From Flavobacterium tagetis (GTDB taxonomy: Bacteria > Bacteroidota > Bacteroidia > Flavobacteriales > Flavobacteriaceae), in contig NZ_JAERSF010000003.1 in assembly GCF_016735615.1 (NCBI RefSeq), forward strand, positions 806,001 through 870,000: DNA of 64,000 nt, written 5' to 3'. Position numbers and translations under genes: made by a program. This document shows positions 26,781 through 35,346 of the stretch, one piece after another; the stretch's first letter is position 1; every line of letters starts with the position of its first letter. The notes under the pieces are model-generated. The model was not told the origin of the DNA. It was given only the letters and a program-made list of their open reading frames with translations, and searched no databases.

Positions 26781-28634
26781 ATGAATAAGATATTATTTAA
26801 GCTCGGAGTATTATTGATTTGCTTGATGCCGTTTTTTACAAATGCTCAAACAAAAGGATTTTCTATATCTAATGGAGAATTTCAAAAAGATGGGAAAACT
26901 ATAAAAATACATTCGGGAGAAATGCATTACGAGCGTATTCCTAAAGAATATTGGAGACATAGACTGCAAATGATTAAAGCTATGGGATTGAATACCGTGG
27001 CAACTTATGTGTTTTGGAATTATCACGAAATTGAGCCAAATGTATGGGATTTTAAAACAGGAAATAAAGATTTAGCTGAGTTTTTACGTATTGCTAAAAG
27101 CGAAGGATTATATGTAATTCTTAGACCAGGCCCGTATGCATGTGGTGAATGGGAATTTGGTGGATATCCGTGGTGGTTACAAAACAATCCAGATTTAGTA
27201 ATTCGTACCAATAACAAAGCATTTTTAGAAGCTTGTAAAACTTATCTAGAACATTTATATGCAGTCGTAAAAGGAAATTTTGCTAATCAAGGAGGGCCAA
27301 TTATTATGGTTCAGGCTGAGAATGAATTTGGTTCTTACGTTTCTCAAAGAACTGATATTAGTGCTGAGGATCATAAAGCATACAAGACAGCAATTTACAA
27401 TATACTTAAAGAAACGGGGTTCCCAGAGCCATTTTTTACTTCTGATGGTTCTTGGTTGTTTGAAGGCGGCATGGTTGAAGGCGTGTTGCCAACTGCAAAT
27501 GGGGAATCAAACATAGAAAATTTAAAGAAGCAGGTTGATAAATACCACAAAGGGCAAGGGCCTTATATGGTCGCAGAGTTTTATTCTGGCTGGCTGGATC
27601 ATTGGGCAGAACCATTTATTAAAATTGGATCTGAAGAAATTGCAAGTCAGACTAAAAAGTATCTTGATGCAGGTGTTTCTTTTAATTATTATATGGTACA
27701 CGGCGGTACTAATTTTGGATTTACCTCTGGAGCAAATTATAATGAAGAAAGTGATATTCAGCCCGATATTACAAGTTATGATTATGATGCACCTATTAGC
27801 GAAGCAGGTTGGGCAACACCAAAATTCATGGCTATTCGTGAAGTAATGCAGAAGTATTCTAAAACAAAATTAGCACCTATTCCAGAGAAAATTCCAGTTG
27901 TAAAATATCCTAATCAGCCTATCAAATCAAGTATGGATGTTTTAAGTTGGATCAAAAAAGAAAAACCTGTTGTAAATGACCAGCCTTTAACATTTGAAAA
28001 GTTAGGTCAGGGACATGGATATGTTTTATATCGTAAACGATTTACGCAGCCAATTTCTTCTGGCAAATTGAAAATTGAGGGATTGAGAGACTTAGCTACC
28101 GTTTATGTAAATGGAGTTAAGGTGGGTGAATTGAATAGAGTTTTCAAAAATTACGAGTTAACCCTTTCTATTCCTTTTAATGGTATTTTAGAAATTCTGG
28201 TTGAAAATATGGGACGTATTAATTACGGAGCCGAAATAGTTCATAATACTAAAGGTATTATTTCTCCAGTATTCATTAATGAATATGAAATTAGTGGCGG
28301 ATGGGAAATGTATAAAATGCCGATGAGTGAAGTTCCAGCTGTTAAAAATGAAACCGTAAAACCTGGACGACCAGTTTTGTATGAAGCTACAGTAAACATC
28401 GATAAACTAGCTGATACTTTTCTTGATATGACCAATTGGGGAAAAGGAATTGTATTTGTTAACGGACACAATCTTGGACGCTACTGGAAAGTAGGACCAC
28501 AACAAACACTATATGTGCCAGGTTGTTGGTTGAACAAAGGGGTAAACAATTTTGTTGTATTGGAGCAGCTTAATGAAAAGGCTCAGACAGAATTAACTTT
28601 TACAGATCAACCGATATTGGATAAACTAAACTAG
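26781..28634 (+). CDS. GH35 beta-galactosidase
   Basis: The 617-residue exported enzyme removes terminal beta-galactose. The signal peptide (LGVLLICLMPFFTNAQ) precedes the barrel: HSGEMHYERIPKEYWRHRL, GLNTVATYVFWNYHE, ILRPGPYACGEWEFGGYPWWL, acid/base E182 in MVQAENEFGSY, nucleophile E266 in YMVAEFYSGWLDHW, and YYMVHGGTNFGFTSGANY. C-terminal galactose-binding-like domains occupy about 400-600, ending GHNLGRYWKVGPQQTLYVPG. Within the operon it fits removal of Gal from complex-type antennae before GH20 acts. Confidence 0.93.
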   Translation: MNKILFKLGVLLICLMPFFTNAQTKGFSISNGEFQKDGKTIKIHSGEMHYERIPKEYWRHRLQMIKAMGLNTVATYVFWNYHEIEPNVWDFKTGNKDLAEFLRIAKSEGLYVILRPGPYACGEWEFGGYPWWLQNNPDLVIRTNNKAFLEACKTYLEHLYAVVKGNFANQGGPIIMVQAENEFGSYVSQRTDISAEDHKAYKTAIYNILKETGFPEPFFTSDGSWLFEGGMVEGVLPTANGESNIENLKKQVDKYHKGQGPYMVAEFYSGWLDHWAEPFIKIGSEEIASQTKKYLDAGVSFNYYMVHGGTNFGFTSGANYNEESDIQPDITSYDYDAPISEAGWATPKFMAIREVMQKYSKTKLAPIPEKIPVVKYPNQPIKSSMDVLSWIKKEKPVVNDQPLTFEKLGQGHGYVLYRKRFTQPISSGKLKIEGLRDLATVYVNGVKVGELNRVFKNYELTLSIPFNGILEILVENMGRINYGAEIVHNTKGIISPVFINEYEISGGWEMYKMPMSEVPAVKNETVKPGRPVLYEATVNIDKLADTFLDMTNWGKGIVFVNGHNLGRYWKVGPQQTLYVPGCWLNKGVNNFVVLEQLNEKAQTELTFTDQPILDKLN

Positions 28635-28670
28635 AAAACAAAGAATAATAAATTATAAATTAGATTAAAG

Positions 28671-30155
28671 ATGAAAAAAGGAATATTCATAATCGCCCTT
28701 TTATTTTCAGCTCAGATATTCGCTCAGGCGATTTATGAAGATGAAAGATACGTACCAGAAACTGATCCGTTAGTTGTAAAGAACTTAGACGAATGGCAAG
28801 GCAAAAAATTTGGATTGCTAATGCATTGGGGAACTTACAGCCAGTGGGGTATTGTAGAATCTTGGTCTATTTGTCCAGAAGATTATGGATGGTGCGAACG
28901 TAAAAAAGGAAGCAATCCATCTAATTATAATGATTATATCAAAGATTACGAAGGTTTAAGAAAGACTTTTAATCCAGTAAAATTCGACCCTGCAAAATGG
29001 GCAAAAGCGGCTAAATATGCGGGAATGAAATACATGGTTTTTACCACCAAACACCATGATGGTTTCAATATGTATGATACTAAATATTCTGATTACAAGA
29101 TTACGAGTAAAGATGTTCCTTTTCATACGAACCCGAAAGCAGATGTTTTAAAAGAAATTTTCAACTCTTTTAGAGGAGAAGGTATTTCAACTGGAGCTTA
29201 TTTCTCTAAACCAGACTGGCATAACGAAAACTATTGGGATCCTTATTTTCCTCCATTCGACAGAAACGTAAACTACGATCCGTCTTTATACCCTGAAAAA
29301 TGGCAGAAATATGTTGATTTCACGCACAACCAAATCTTAGAAATTCTTTCTAATTACGGAAAAGTAGATATCTTATGGTTAGATGGAGGATGGGTTAGAA
29401 AAAGAGACCAAGTGAACATCAAAGAAAACTACGACGAGAAATTTACTGAAAACGAATCTAAAAACGGTTTCATTAAACACAGAGTGGTAGATCAAGATCC
29501 AAAAATGGATGAATTGGTTGTTAAAGCACGTCAAAAACAACCAGGATTAATTGTGGTAGACAGAGCGGTTCACGGTAAAAACCAAAACTATTTAACTCCA
29601 GAAGGACGTGTTCCTGAAAAAACATTACCCTATCCTTGGGAATCTTGTATTCCAGCAGGTGGTGGATGGTCTTATTCTCCAGGTGCTCAATACATGACAG
29701 GAAGACAAGGTATTCATTTGTTGATTGATATTGTAGCAAAAGGTGGTAACTTATTATTAAACGTTGCTCCAAGTCCAGAAGGAGAATGGGATAAAGGTGC
29801 GTACGATTTATTACAAGCTTACGGTGACTGGATGAAAGTAAACAACACAGCGATTTACAACACAAAACCAATCGAACCTTACAAAGAAGAAAACATTTGT
29901 TTTACACAAAATAAAGCGGGTAATGTATTTGCATTTTATTTAGCTAAAGAAGGAGAAGACAAAATTCCTGCTGAAGTTACTGTAAAAGCTATCAGTCCTA
30001 AAAAAGGAACAAAAATTACGATGTTAGGTTCTAAAACTTCTTTAAAATGGACAAAAGAAGGAAACGGATTTAAAGTAGTAATTCCAGAAAGCTTAAGAAA
30101 TAATCTTCCTGCAAAAGAAGCGTGGACTTTAAAAATTGAAGCGATCAACAGATAA
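28671..30155 (+). CDS. GH29 alpha-L-fucosidase, second copy
   Basis: The 494-residue exported enzyme has a signal peptide (IFIIALLFSAQIFAQ) and a GH29 barrel: KFGLLMHWGTYSQWGIVESW, MVFTTKHHDGFNMYDTKYSDY, nucleophile D238 in VDILWLDGGWVR, and GGGWSYSPGAQYMTG. It is shorter than the first fucosidase and lacks F5/8 domains, ending in a small beta-domain. Having two different GH29 types suggests distinct linkages, for example core versus antennal fucose. This is inference. It is three bases from the next gene. Confidence 0.9.
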   Translation: MKKGIFIIALLFSAQIFAQAIYEDERYVPETDPLVVKNLDEWQGKKFGLLMHWGTYSQWGIVESWSICPEDYGWCERKKGSNPSNYNDYIKDYEGLRKTFNPVKFDPAKWAKAAKYAGMKYMVFTTKHHDGFNMYDTKYSDYKITSKDVPFHTNPKADVLKEIFNSFRGEGISTGAYFSKPDWHNENYWDPYFPPFDRNVNYDPSLYPEKWQKYVDFTHNQILEILSNYGKVDILWLDGGWVRKRDQVNIKENYDEKFTENESKNGFIKHRVVDQDPKMDELVVKARQKQPGLIVVDRAVHGKNQNYLTPEGRVPEKTLPYPWESCIPAGGGWSYSPGAQYMTGRQGIHLLIDIVAKGGNLLLNVAPSPEGEWDKGAYDLLQAYGDWMKVNNTAIYNTKPIEPYKEENICFTQNKAGNVFAFYLAKEGEDKIPAEVTVKAISPKKGTKITMLGSKTSLKWTKEGNGFKVVIPESLRNNLPAKEAWTLKIEAINR

Positions 30156-30158
30156 AAA

Positions 30159-32408
30159 ATGAAACCTATGGTTTTAAATACAAACAAATTTCAAACAGCA
30201 TGTATTTTTTGCATGCTGTTTTTTAGCATTACGATTTCTGCGCAGGAACCTGCCGATTTCGTGAATCCGTTTATTGGGACTTCCAATTATGGTGCGGCTT
30301 ATCCGGGACCAATTGCTCCGCGTGGAATGGCAAGTATCAGTCCGTTTAATGTGGCTGGAGTAAAGAATACTCCAATGGAAAAAGACAGTCAGTGGCTTTC
30401 GAATCCGTATGTGAATGAAAATACCTTTTTGACAGGATTTAGTCAGGTGAATTTAAGCGGAGTTGGCTGTCCAGATTTGGGTGTTATTTTATTGATGCCA
30501 ACAACTGGAGCAGTTGAAATCGATCACTTAAAATACGGTTCAACTTATTCTAATGAAGTTGCCAAAGCAGCTTATTATAGCGTAAACATCGACAAATACA
30601 AAGTTAAAGGCGAATTTACCACTTCAAAACGAGTGGGCGTGAGCAGATTCACTTTCCCGAAAGGGCAATCTAATATTTTATTAAATCTTGGATTGGGATT
30701 AACCAATGAAGAAGGAGCAATGATAAAAGTGGTTTCTTCTACAGAAATTGAAGGAATGCGTTCGGTTGGTTCGTTTTGTTACAATAGCCCAGAAGATGCT
30801 TATCCAGTTTATTTTGTGGCTCAATTTTCTAAACCTGCCCATAAATTTGGAGTTTGGAAAAAAACTGCAAAATACAACGGCGTTGAAGCACAATGGATGG
30901 GTTACAACGGAAAAGCGAGAATAATGGAAAATACCATTAAAACCGTAGTAGGTGATAGTATTGGAAGTTATTTTACCTATAAATTCGACAAACAAGAAAC
31001 GGTTGAAGTGAAGATTGGAATTTCGTATGTAAGTATCGAAAATGCTCGTGAAAACTTAGCAAAAGAGGTTGGTAACAGATCTTTTGATGCAATTTACAAA
31101 GAAACCTACAGCGAATGGAACGAAGAATTGTCTAAAATTTTGGTTGAAGGTGGTACAAAAGATGACAATACAATTTTCTACACAGCTTTGTATCACACTT
31201 TAATTCACCCAAATACTTTAAATGATATTAACGGACAATATCCCGTAATCAAAAGAAGTAAAATTGCGAAAACAGATGACACCCGTTATACCGTATTTTC
31301 TTTGTGGGATACGTACCGAAATGTACATCCATTGATGTCTTTGGTTTATCCAAAACAGCAATCTGATATGGTGAAAAGTATGTTGACTATGTTTGATGAA
31401 AACGGCTGGTTACCCAAATGGGAACTGAATTCGACTGAGACTTTTACCATGGTTGGAGACCCTGCAAGTATTGTAATTACAGATAGTTACATGAGGGGAG
31501 TTCGTGATTATGATGTTAATAAAGCCTATTATGCGATGTTGAAAGGCGCAGATAATGTTGAAAATAATCCGCTTCGTCCTGGATTGAAAGATTATATCAA
31601 AAAAGGATATTTGACAACCGACAACAAAGGCCCAGTTTCTACAACTCAGGAATATAATATTTCAGATTATTCTATTTCGCTTATGGCCAACGAATTCGGT
31701 GACAAAGACAATGTAAAACGTTTTAAAGAACGTTCATTATCCTACAGAAAATTATTCGATAAAAACTTAAATCTGCTTCGTCCAAGAACGCCAGACGGAA
31801 AATGGTACGAGCCATTTGACCCAAATTCAGGAGCCAATTTTGAAGAAAACATTGGTTTTATCGAAGGAAATGCATGGCAGTATAATTTCATGGTTCCTCA
31901 CGATATTATCGGATTGAAAAAATTAATGGGAGGAGATCAGGCATTTTCGGCACAATTGCAGAAAATCTTCGATAGCAAACAGTTTGATATGGCAAACGAA
32001 CCAGATATTGCCAATCCGTACTTATTCAATTATGTGAAAGGCGAAGAATATAAATCTCAGGATATGGTAAAGAAATTGGTTCGCGAATATTTCAAAAATG
32101 AACCAAAAGGATTACCAGGGAATGATGATACAGGAACTATGTCGGCTTGGTTAGTGTATTCGATGATGGGAATTTATCCAATATCTCCGGGAGATCCAAT
32201 TTATACAATTACGACGCCGATGTTTCATAGAGTAACAATCAAATTAGATCCAAGATATTATAAAAAAGAAAACATCATTATTGAAAGACAAGAAAATAAT
32301 GGTGGAAAAATCAATTCGATTGAGCTAAACGGAAAATCACTTAATACTTTCTTTATTTCACATGATGATTTTGTGAATGGCACAAAGCTTAAGGTGATTC
32401 AAAACTAA
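30159..32408 (+). CDS. GH92 alpha-mannosidase, second copy
   Basis: The 749-residue exported enzyme has a signal peptide (ACIFCMLFFSITISAQ) and GH92 landmarks: DFVNPFIGTSNYGAAYPGP, FSLWDTYRNVHPLMSLVYP, EGNAWQYNFMVPHD, ANEPDIANPYLFNY with E614 at the general-acid position, and LPGNDDTGTMSAWLV. Compared with the copy at 15588, the loop after NEP reads DIANPY instead of SHHIAY, and the last motif NDDTGT instead of NEDCGQ. The two probably belong to different GH92 subfamilies and cut different linkages. The gene is spaced 3 bp after GH29 and 15 bp before GH3. Confidence 0.88.
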   Translation: MKPMVLNTNKFQTACIFCMLFFSITISAQEPADFVNPFIGTSNYGAAYPGPIAPRGMASISPFNVAGVKNTPMEKDSQWLSNPYVNENTFLTGFSQVNLSGVGCPDLGVILLMPTTGAVEIDHLKYGSTYSNEVAKAAYYSVNIDKYKVKGEFTTSKRVGVSRFTFPKGQSNILLNLGLGLTNEEGAMIKVVSSTEIEGMRSVGSFCYNSPEDAYPVYFVAQFSKPAHKFGVWKKTAKYNGVEAQWMGYNGKARIMENTIKTVVGDSIGSYFTYKFDKQETVEVKIGISYVSIENARENLAKEVGNRSFDAIYKETYSEWNEELSKILVEGGTKDDNTIFYTALYHTLIHPNTLNDINGQYPVIKRSKIAKTDDTRYTVFSLWDTYRNVHPLMSLVYPKQQSDMVKSMLTMFDENGWLPKWELNSTETFTMVGDPASIVITDSYMRGVRDYDVNKAYYAMLKGADNVENNPLRPGLKDYIKKGYLTTDNKGPVSTTQEYNISDYSISLMANEFGDKDNVKRFKERSLSYRKLFDKNLNLLRPRTPDGKWYEPFDPNSGANFEENIGFIEGNAWQYNFMVPHDIIGLKKLMGGDQAFSAQLQKIFDSKQFDMANEPDIANPYLFNYVKGEEYKSQDMVKKLVREYFKNEPKGLPGNDDTGTMSAWLVYSMMGIYPISPGDPIYTITTPMFHRVTIKLDPRYYKKENIIIERQENNGGKINSIELNGKSLNTFFISHDDFVNGTKLKVIQN

Positions 32409-32423
32409 ACACACAACACAACT

Positions 32424-35084
32424 ATGTTACAATTAAGAATGAGAAAAACGGCCATTATTTTTGTAATGGCTGTTGGTTTTTTAAACCAGATCCACGCCCA
32501 GAAAAAGTATCCGTATCAGGATGCCAAATTACCAGTAGAAGAAAGGGTTCAAGACTTGTTAAGCCGTATGACGCTTGAAGAAAAAGTGCGTCAGATGGAT
32601 ATGTACAGAGGAGATTTTTTTAAAGATAAAGAAGATTTTGCTAAATCTAAATCTGCAGAAAAAATCGGAAAATTAGGAATCGGAGCAATTCATGATTTGT
32701 ATCCGCGTTCAGCGAAAATGATTAATGATTTGCAGACTAATGTAATCAAAGGAAATCGTTGGGGAATTCCGGCGCTAATTATGTGCGAAATGCTTCACGG
32801 ATATTTAGACGAAGGAAGTACCGCTTTCCCAATGAACATTGGTCTTGGAGCAACCTGGGATGTTGCTACGATGGACAAAGTAGGAAAAGTAATTGGTATG
32901 GAAGCCAGAGCGCATGGAGTTCATTTTGGTTTTGGACCAAACTTAGATTTAGGACGCGAGCCAAGATGGGGGCGTGTTGCTGAAACTTTTGGTGAAGATG
33001 CTTTCCTGAATAGCGAAATTGGTTTGGCTTTTATTAAAGGATTGCAGGGAGACGATTTAAAATCAGATCGTTCTATTATTGCTGAACCAAAACATTTTGC
33101 GGTTCACGGTATTCCGCAAGCGGGAGGAAATTCTTCTCCGATTTTGGTTGGAGAACGTTCTGCAAGAGAAGACCATTTGCCATCTTTCGAAAAAGCTTTT
33201 AGAAAAGGCGGTGCTTTAGGAACGATGTGTGCTTATTCTGAGTTAGACGGAATTCCTTGTGCTGCAAATCACTGGTTATTGACGGATGTTTTGAGAAAAG
33301 AATGGGGCTTTAAAGGATTGGTAGTTTCAGATTTAGGAGCTATTAAATATATTCAGACAACACACAAAGTGGCCGATTCTCCAAAAGACGCTATTAGAGA
33401 AGCAGTTTCTGCTGGTGTAGATATGCAGTTTTATGATTTTTCGAACGAATTCTGGCAGAGTACTGTTATTGAATTGGTAAATGAAAAGAAATTGACAACT
33501 GAAAATATCGACCGTGCAGCGGGAGCAGTTTTACGTTTGAAATTCTTATTAGGGTTATTTGAAAATCCATACACAGATAAAAATCTGATTAAAGAGCGTT
33601 TTCATACTCCAGAAAATAAAGCTGTTGCTTTAGAAGCGGCACAGAAATCTATGGTTTTATTGAAAAATGACAACAACACTTTGCCTTTAAGTAAAAACCT
33701 GAAAAATATTGCGGTTATCGGACCAAACGCAAATGCTTCAAGACTTGGTGGTTATGCTCCAAAAAACAGTGTCGGAATGACGGTTTATGAAGGAGTTAAG
33801 GAATTGGTTGGAAAAACAGCTAATGTAGTTTACGAAGAAGGAGTTCCGTTAATTGTAAAAGGACAAATTATTCCATCTAAATATTTATTTACTCCAGATG
33901 AATCTCAAAACGGATTAAAAGGAGAGTATTTCAATAACAGAAACTTAGAAGGAACGCCGGCATTGACTCGTATTGACAGTCAATTAGAGTTTGACTGGCC
34001 TTGGGCTCCAGGAGATGGTGTAAATGTGGATGATTTTTCTATCAGATGGACAGGATATTTAAAATCTGATCAGGCTCTTGATGGTTGGTTAGGTTTAAGT
34101 TCTGATGACGGAATCAGAATGTATATCGATGACCAATTGGTAATCGACAACTGGACAAAAGGAGCTACAAGTATGGTTACCGTTCCAAAAAACATTGAAA
34201 AAGGTAAAAAATATAAAGTCCGCATTGAAATGTGGGAAGGAGGTTGGGGAGCCAGAGCTCATTTCCGTTGGAATTTAGAAAAAGTAAACTTACAGCCAGC
34301 AATCGATGCCGCTAAAAAAGCAGATGTTGCGATTGTAGTTTTAGGAGAATCTAACGAATTGGTAGAGGAAAACAGAGACGTAGCTTCTTTAGACTTATTC
34401 GGAATCCAACAGCAATTAATTGAAGAAATTCACAAAACAGGAACTCCAGTAGTTTGCGTTTTATTAAACGGTCGTCCACTTTCTACAAACTGGATTTCTG
34501 AAAATATTCCAGCAGTTTTAGAAGGATGGTTTCCGGGTGAATTAGGCGGTAGAGCGGTTGCAGATGTTTTATTTGGAGATTATAACCCAGGCGGAAGATT
34601 GCCAATTACAGTTCCAAAATCAGTTGGGCAGTTACCTATATATTATAACCAAAAGCCATCTGCGATTCATAAATATGTAGCAGAAAGCGAACATCCTTTA
34701 TATTCATTTGGTTACGGATTAAGTTATACAAAGTTTGAATATTCTAATTTAAAACTGAATATGACCGAAATTAAGCCAAACGGCGAAGTAAAAGTTTCTG
34801 TTGATGTTAAAAACGTGGGAGGCAGAGATGGAGACGAAGTGGTTCAATTGTACATTAATGATGTTTACAGCAGTACAACGACACCTGAAAAAACATTAAA
34901 AGGATTCAAAAGATTAAATATCAAAAAAGGCGAAACAAAAAATGTTGAATTTACACTTACGCCAGATGAGCTATCTCTTTGGAACAGAGAAATGAAACGC
35001 GTTGTAGAGCCCGGAGATTTCGAAGTGATGGTCGGCGGAAATTCGACCGATTTGCTTAAAACTAAATTCAAGGTTTTGAACTAA
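32424..35084 (+). CDS. GH3 beta-glycosidase with inserted PA14 domain
   Basis: The 886-residue exported enzyme has a signal (RKTAIIFVMAVGFLNQIHAQ; the true start may be the Met at 32439), an N-terminal barrel (about 45-370) with LGIGAIHDLYPRSAKM, the region GPNLDLGREPRWGRVAETFGED, and nucleophile D303 in GLVVSDLGAIKY. The second alpha/beta domain starts at about 400 and is interrupted by a PA14 module (about 490-620, GEYFNNRNLEGTP...DWPWAPGDG), then resumes and ends with a fibronectin III-like domain (about 790-886). The fold occurs in beta-glucosidases, beta-xylosidases and beta-glucosaminidases; the exact substrate is not clear. It ends the operon before two terminators. Confidence 0.87.
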   Translation: MLQLRMRKTAIIFVMAVGFLNQIHAQKKYPYQDAKLPVEERVQDLLSRMTLEEKVRQMDMYRGDFFKDKEDFAKSKSAEKIGKLGIGAIHDLYPRSAKMINDLQTNVIKGNRWGIPALIMCEMLHGYLDEGSTAFPMNIGLGATWDVATMDKVGKVIGMEARAHGVHFGFGPNLDLGREPRWGRVAETFGEDAFLNSEIGLAFIKGLQGDDLKSDRSIIAEPKHFAVHGIPQAGGNSSPILVGERSAREDHLPSFEKAFRKGGALGTMCAYSELDGIPCAANHWLLTDVLRKEWGFKGLVVSDLGAIKYIQTTHKVADSPKDAIREAVSAGVDMQFYDFSNEFWQSTVIELVNEKKLTTENIDRAAGAVLRLKFLLGLFENPYTDKNLIKERFHTPENKAVALEAAQKSMVLLKNDNNTLPLSKNLKNIAVIGPNANASRLGGYAPKNSVGMTVYEGVKELVGKTANVVYEEGVPLIVKGQIIPSKYLFTPDESQNGLKGEYFNNRNLEGTPALTRIDSQLEFDWPWAPGDGVNVDDFSIRWTGYLKSDQALDGWLGLSSDDGIRMYIDDQLVIDNWTKGATSMVTVPKNIEKGKKYKVRIEMWEGGWGARAHFRWNLEKVNLQPAIDAAKKADVAIVVLGESNELVEENRDVASLDLFGIQQQLIEEIHKTGTPVVCVLLNGRPLSTNWISENIPAVLEGWFPGELGGRAVADVLFGDYNPGGRLPITVPKSVGQLPIYYNQKPSAIHKYVAESEHPLYSFGYGLSYTKFEYSNLKLNMTEIKPNGEVKVSVDVKNVGGRDGDEVVQLYINDVYSSTTTPEKTLKGFKRLNIKKGETKNVEFTLTPDELSLWNREMKRVVEPGDFEVMVGGNSTDLLKTKFKVLN

Positions 35085-35090
35085 AAACCC

Positions 35091-35119
35091 AAAAACGCCG
35101 AAGATTTTTCGGCGTTTTT
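35091..35119 (+). terminator. Intrinsic terminator after GH3 gene
   Basis: AAAAACGCCG (35091-35100) pairs with CGGCGTTTTT (35110-35119). Confidence 0.85.
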
Positions 35120-35144
35120 GCTGTAAAAAAATGAATACAATTAT

Positions 35145-35184
35145 AAAAGACCAAATTCTATTCAATAATAGAATTTGGTCTTTT
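35145..35184. terminator. Second hairpin terminator before susC-like gene
   Basis: AAAAGACCAAATTCTATT (35145-35162) pairs perfectly with AATAGAATTTGGTCTTTT (35167-35184) around a four-base loop. A second strong hairpin in tandem suggests tight isolation of the SusCD transcript from the upstream operon. Confidence 0.75.
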
Positions 35185-35346
35185 AATTTAAGGCAGAGTA
35201 GGATTACAAATGAAAACGTTTTCTTTCAATAAAACACTAAAGATTTACCAACACCTTTTCAAAATTGTCATTTGTCGAAATTATATTTTGTTAACAGAAT
35301 GTATTCTTAAGTTTAACATGTTATTAACTCTAAAAAAACAACTAAT

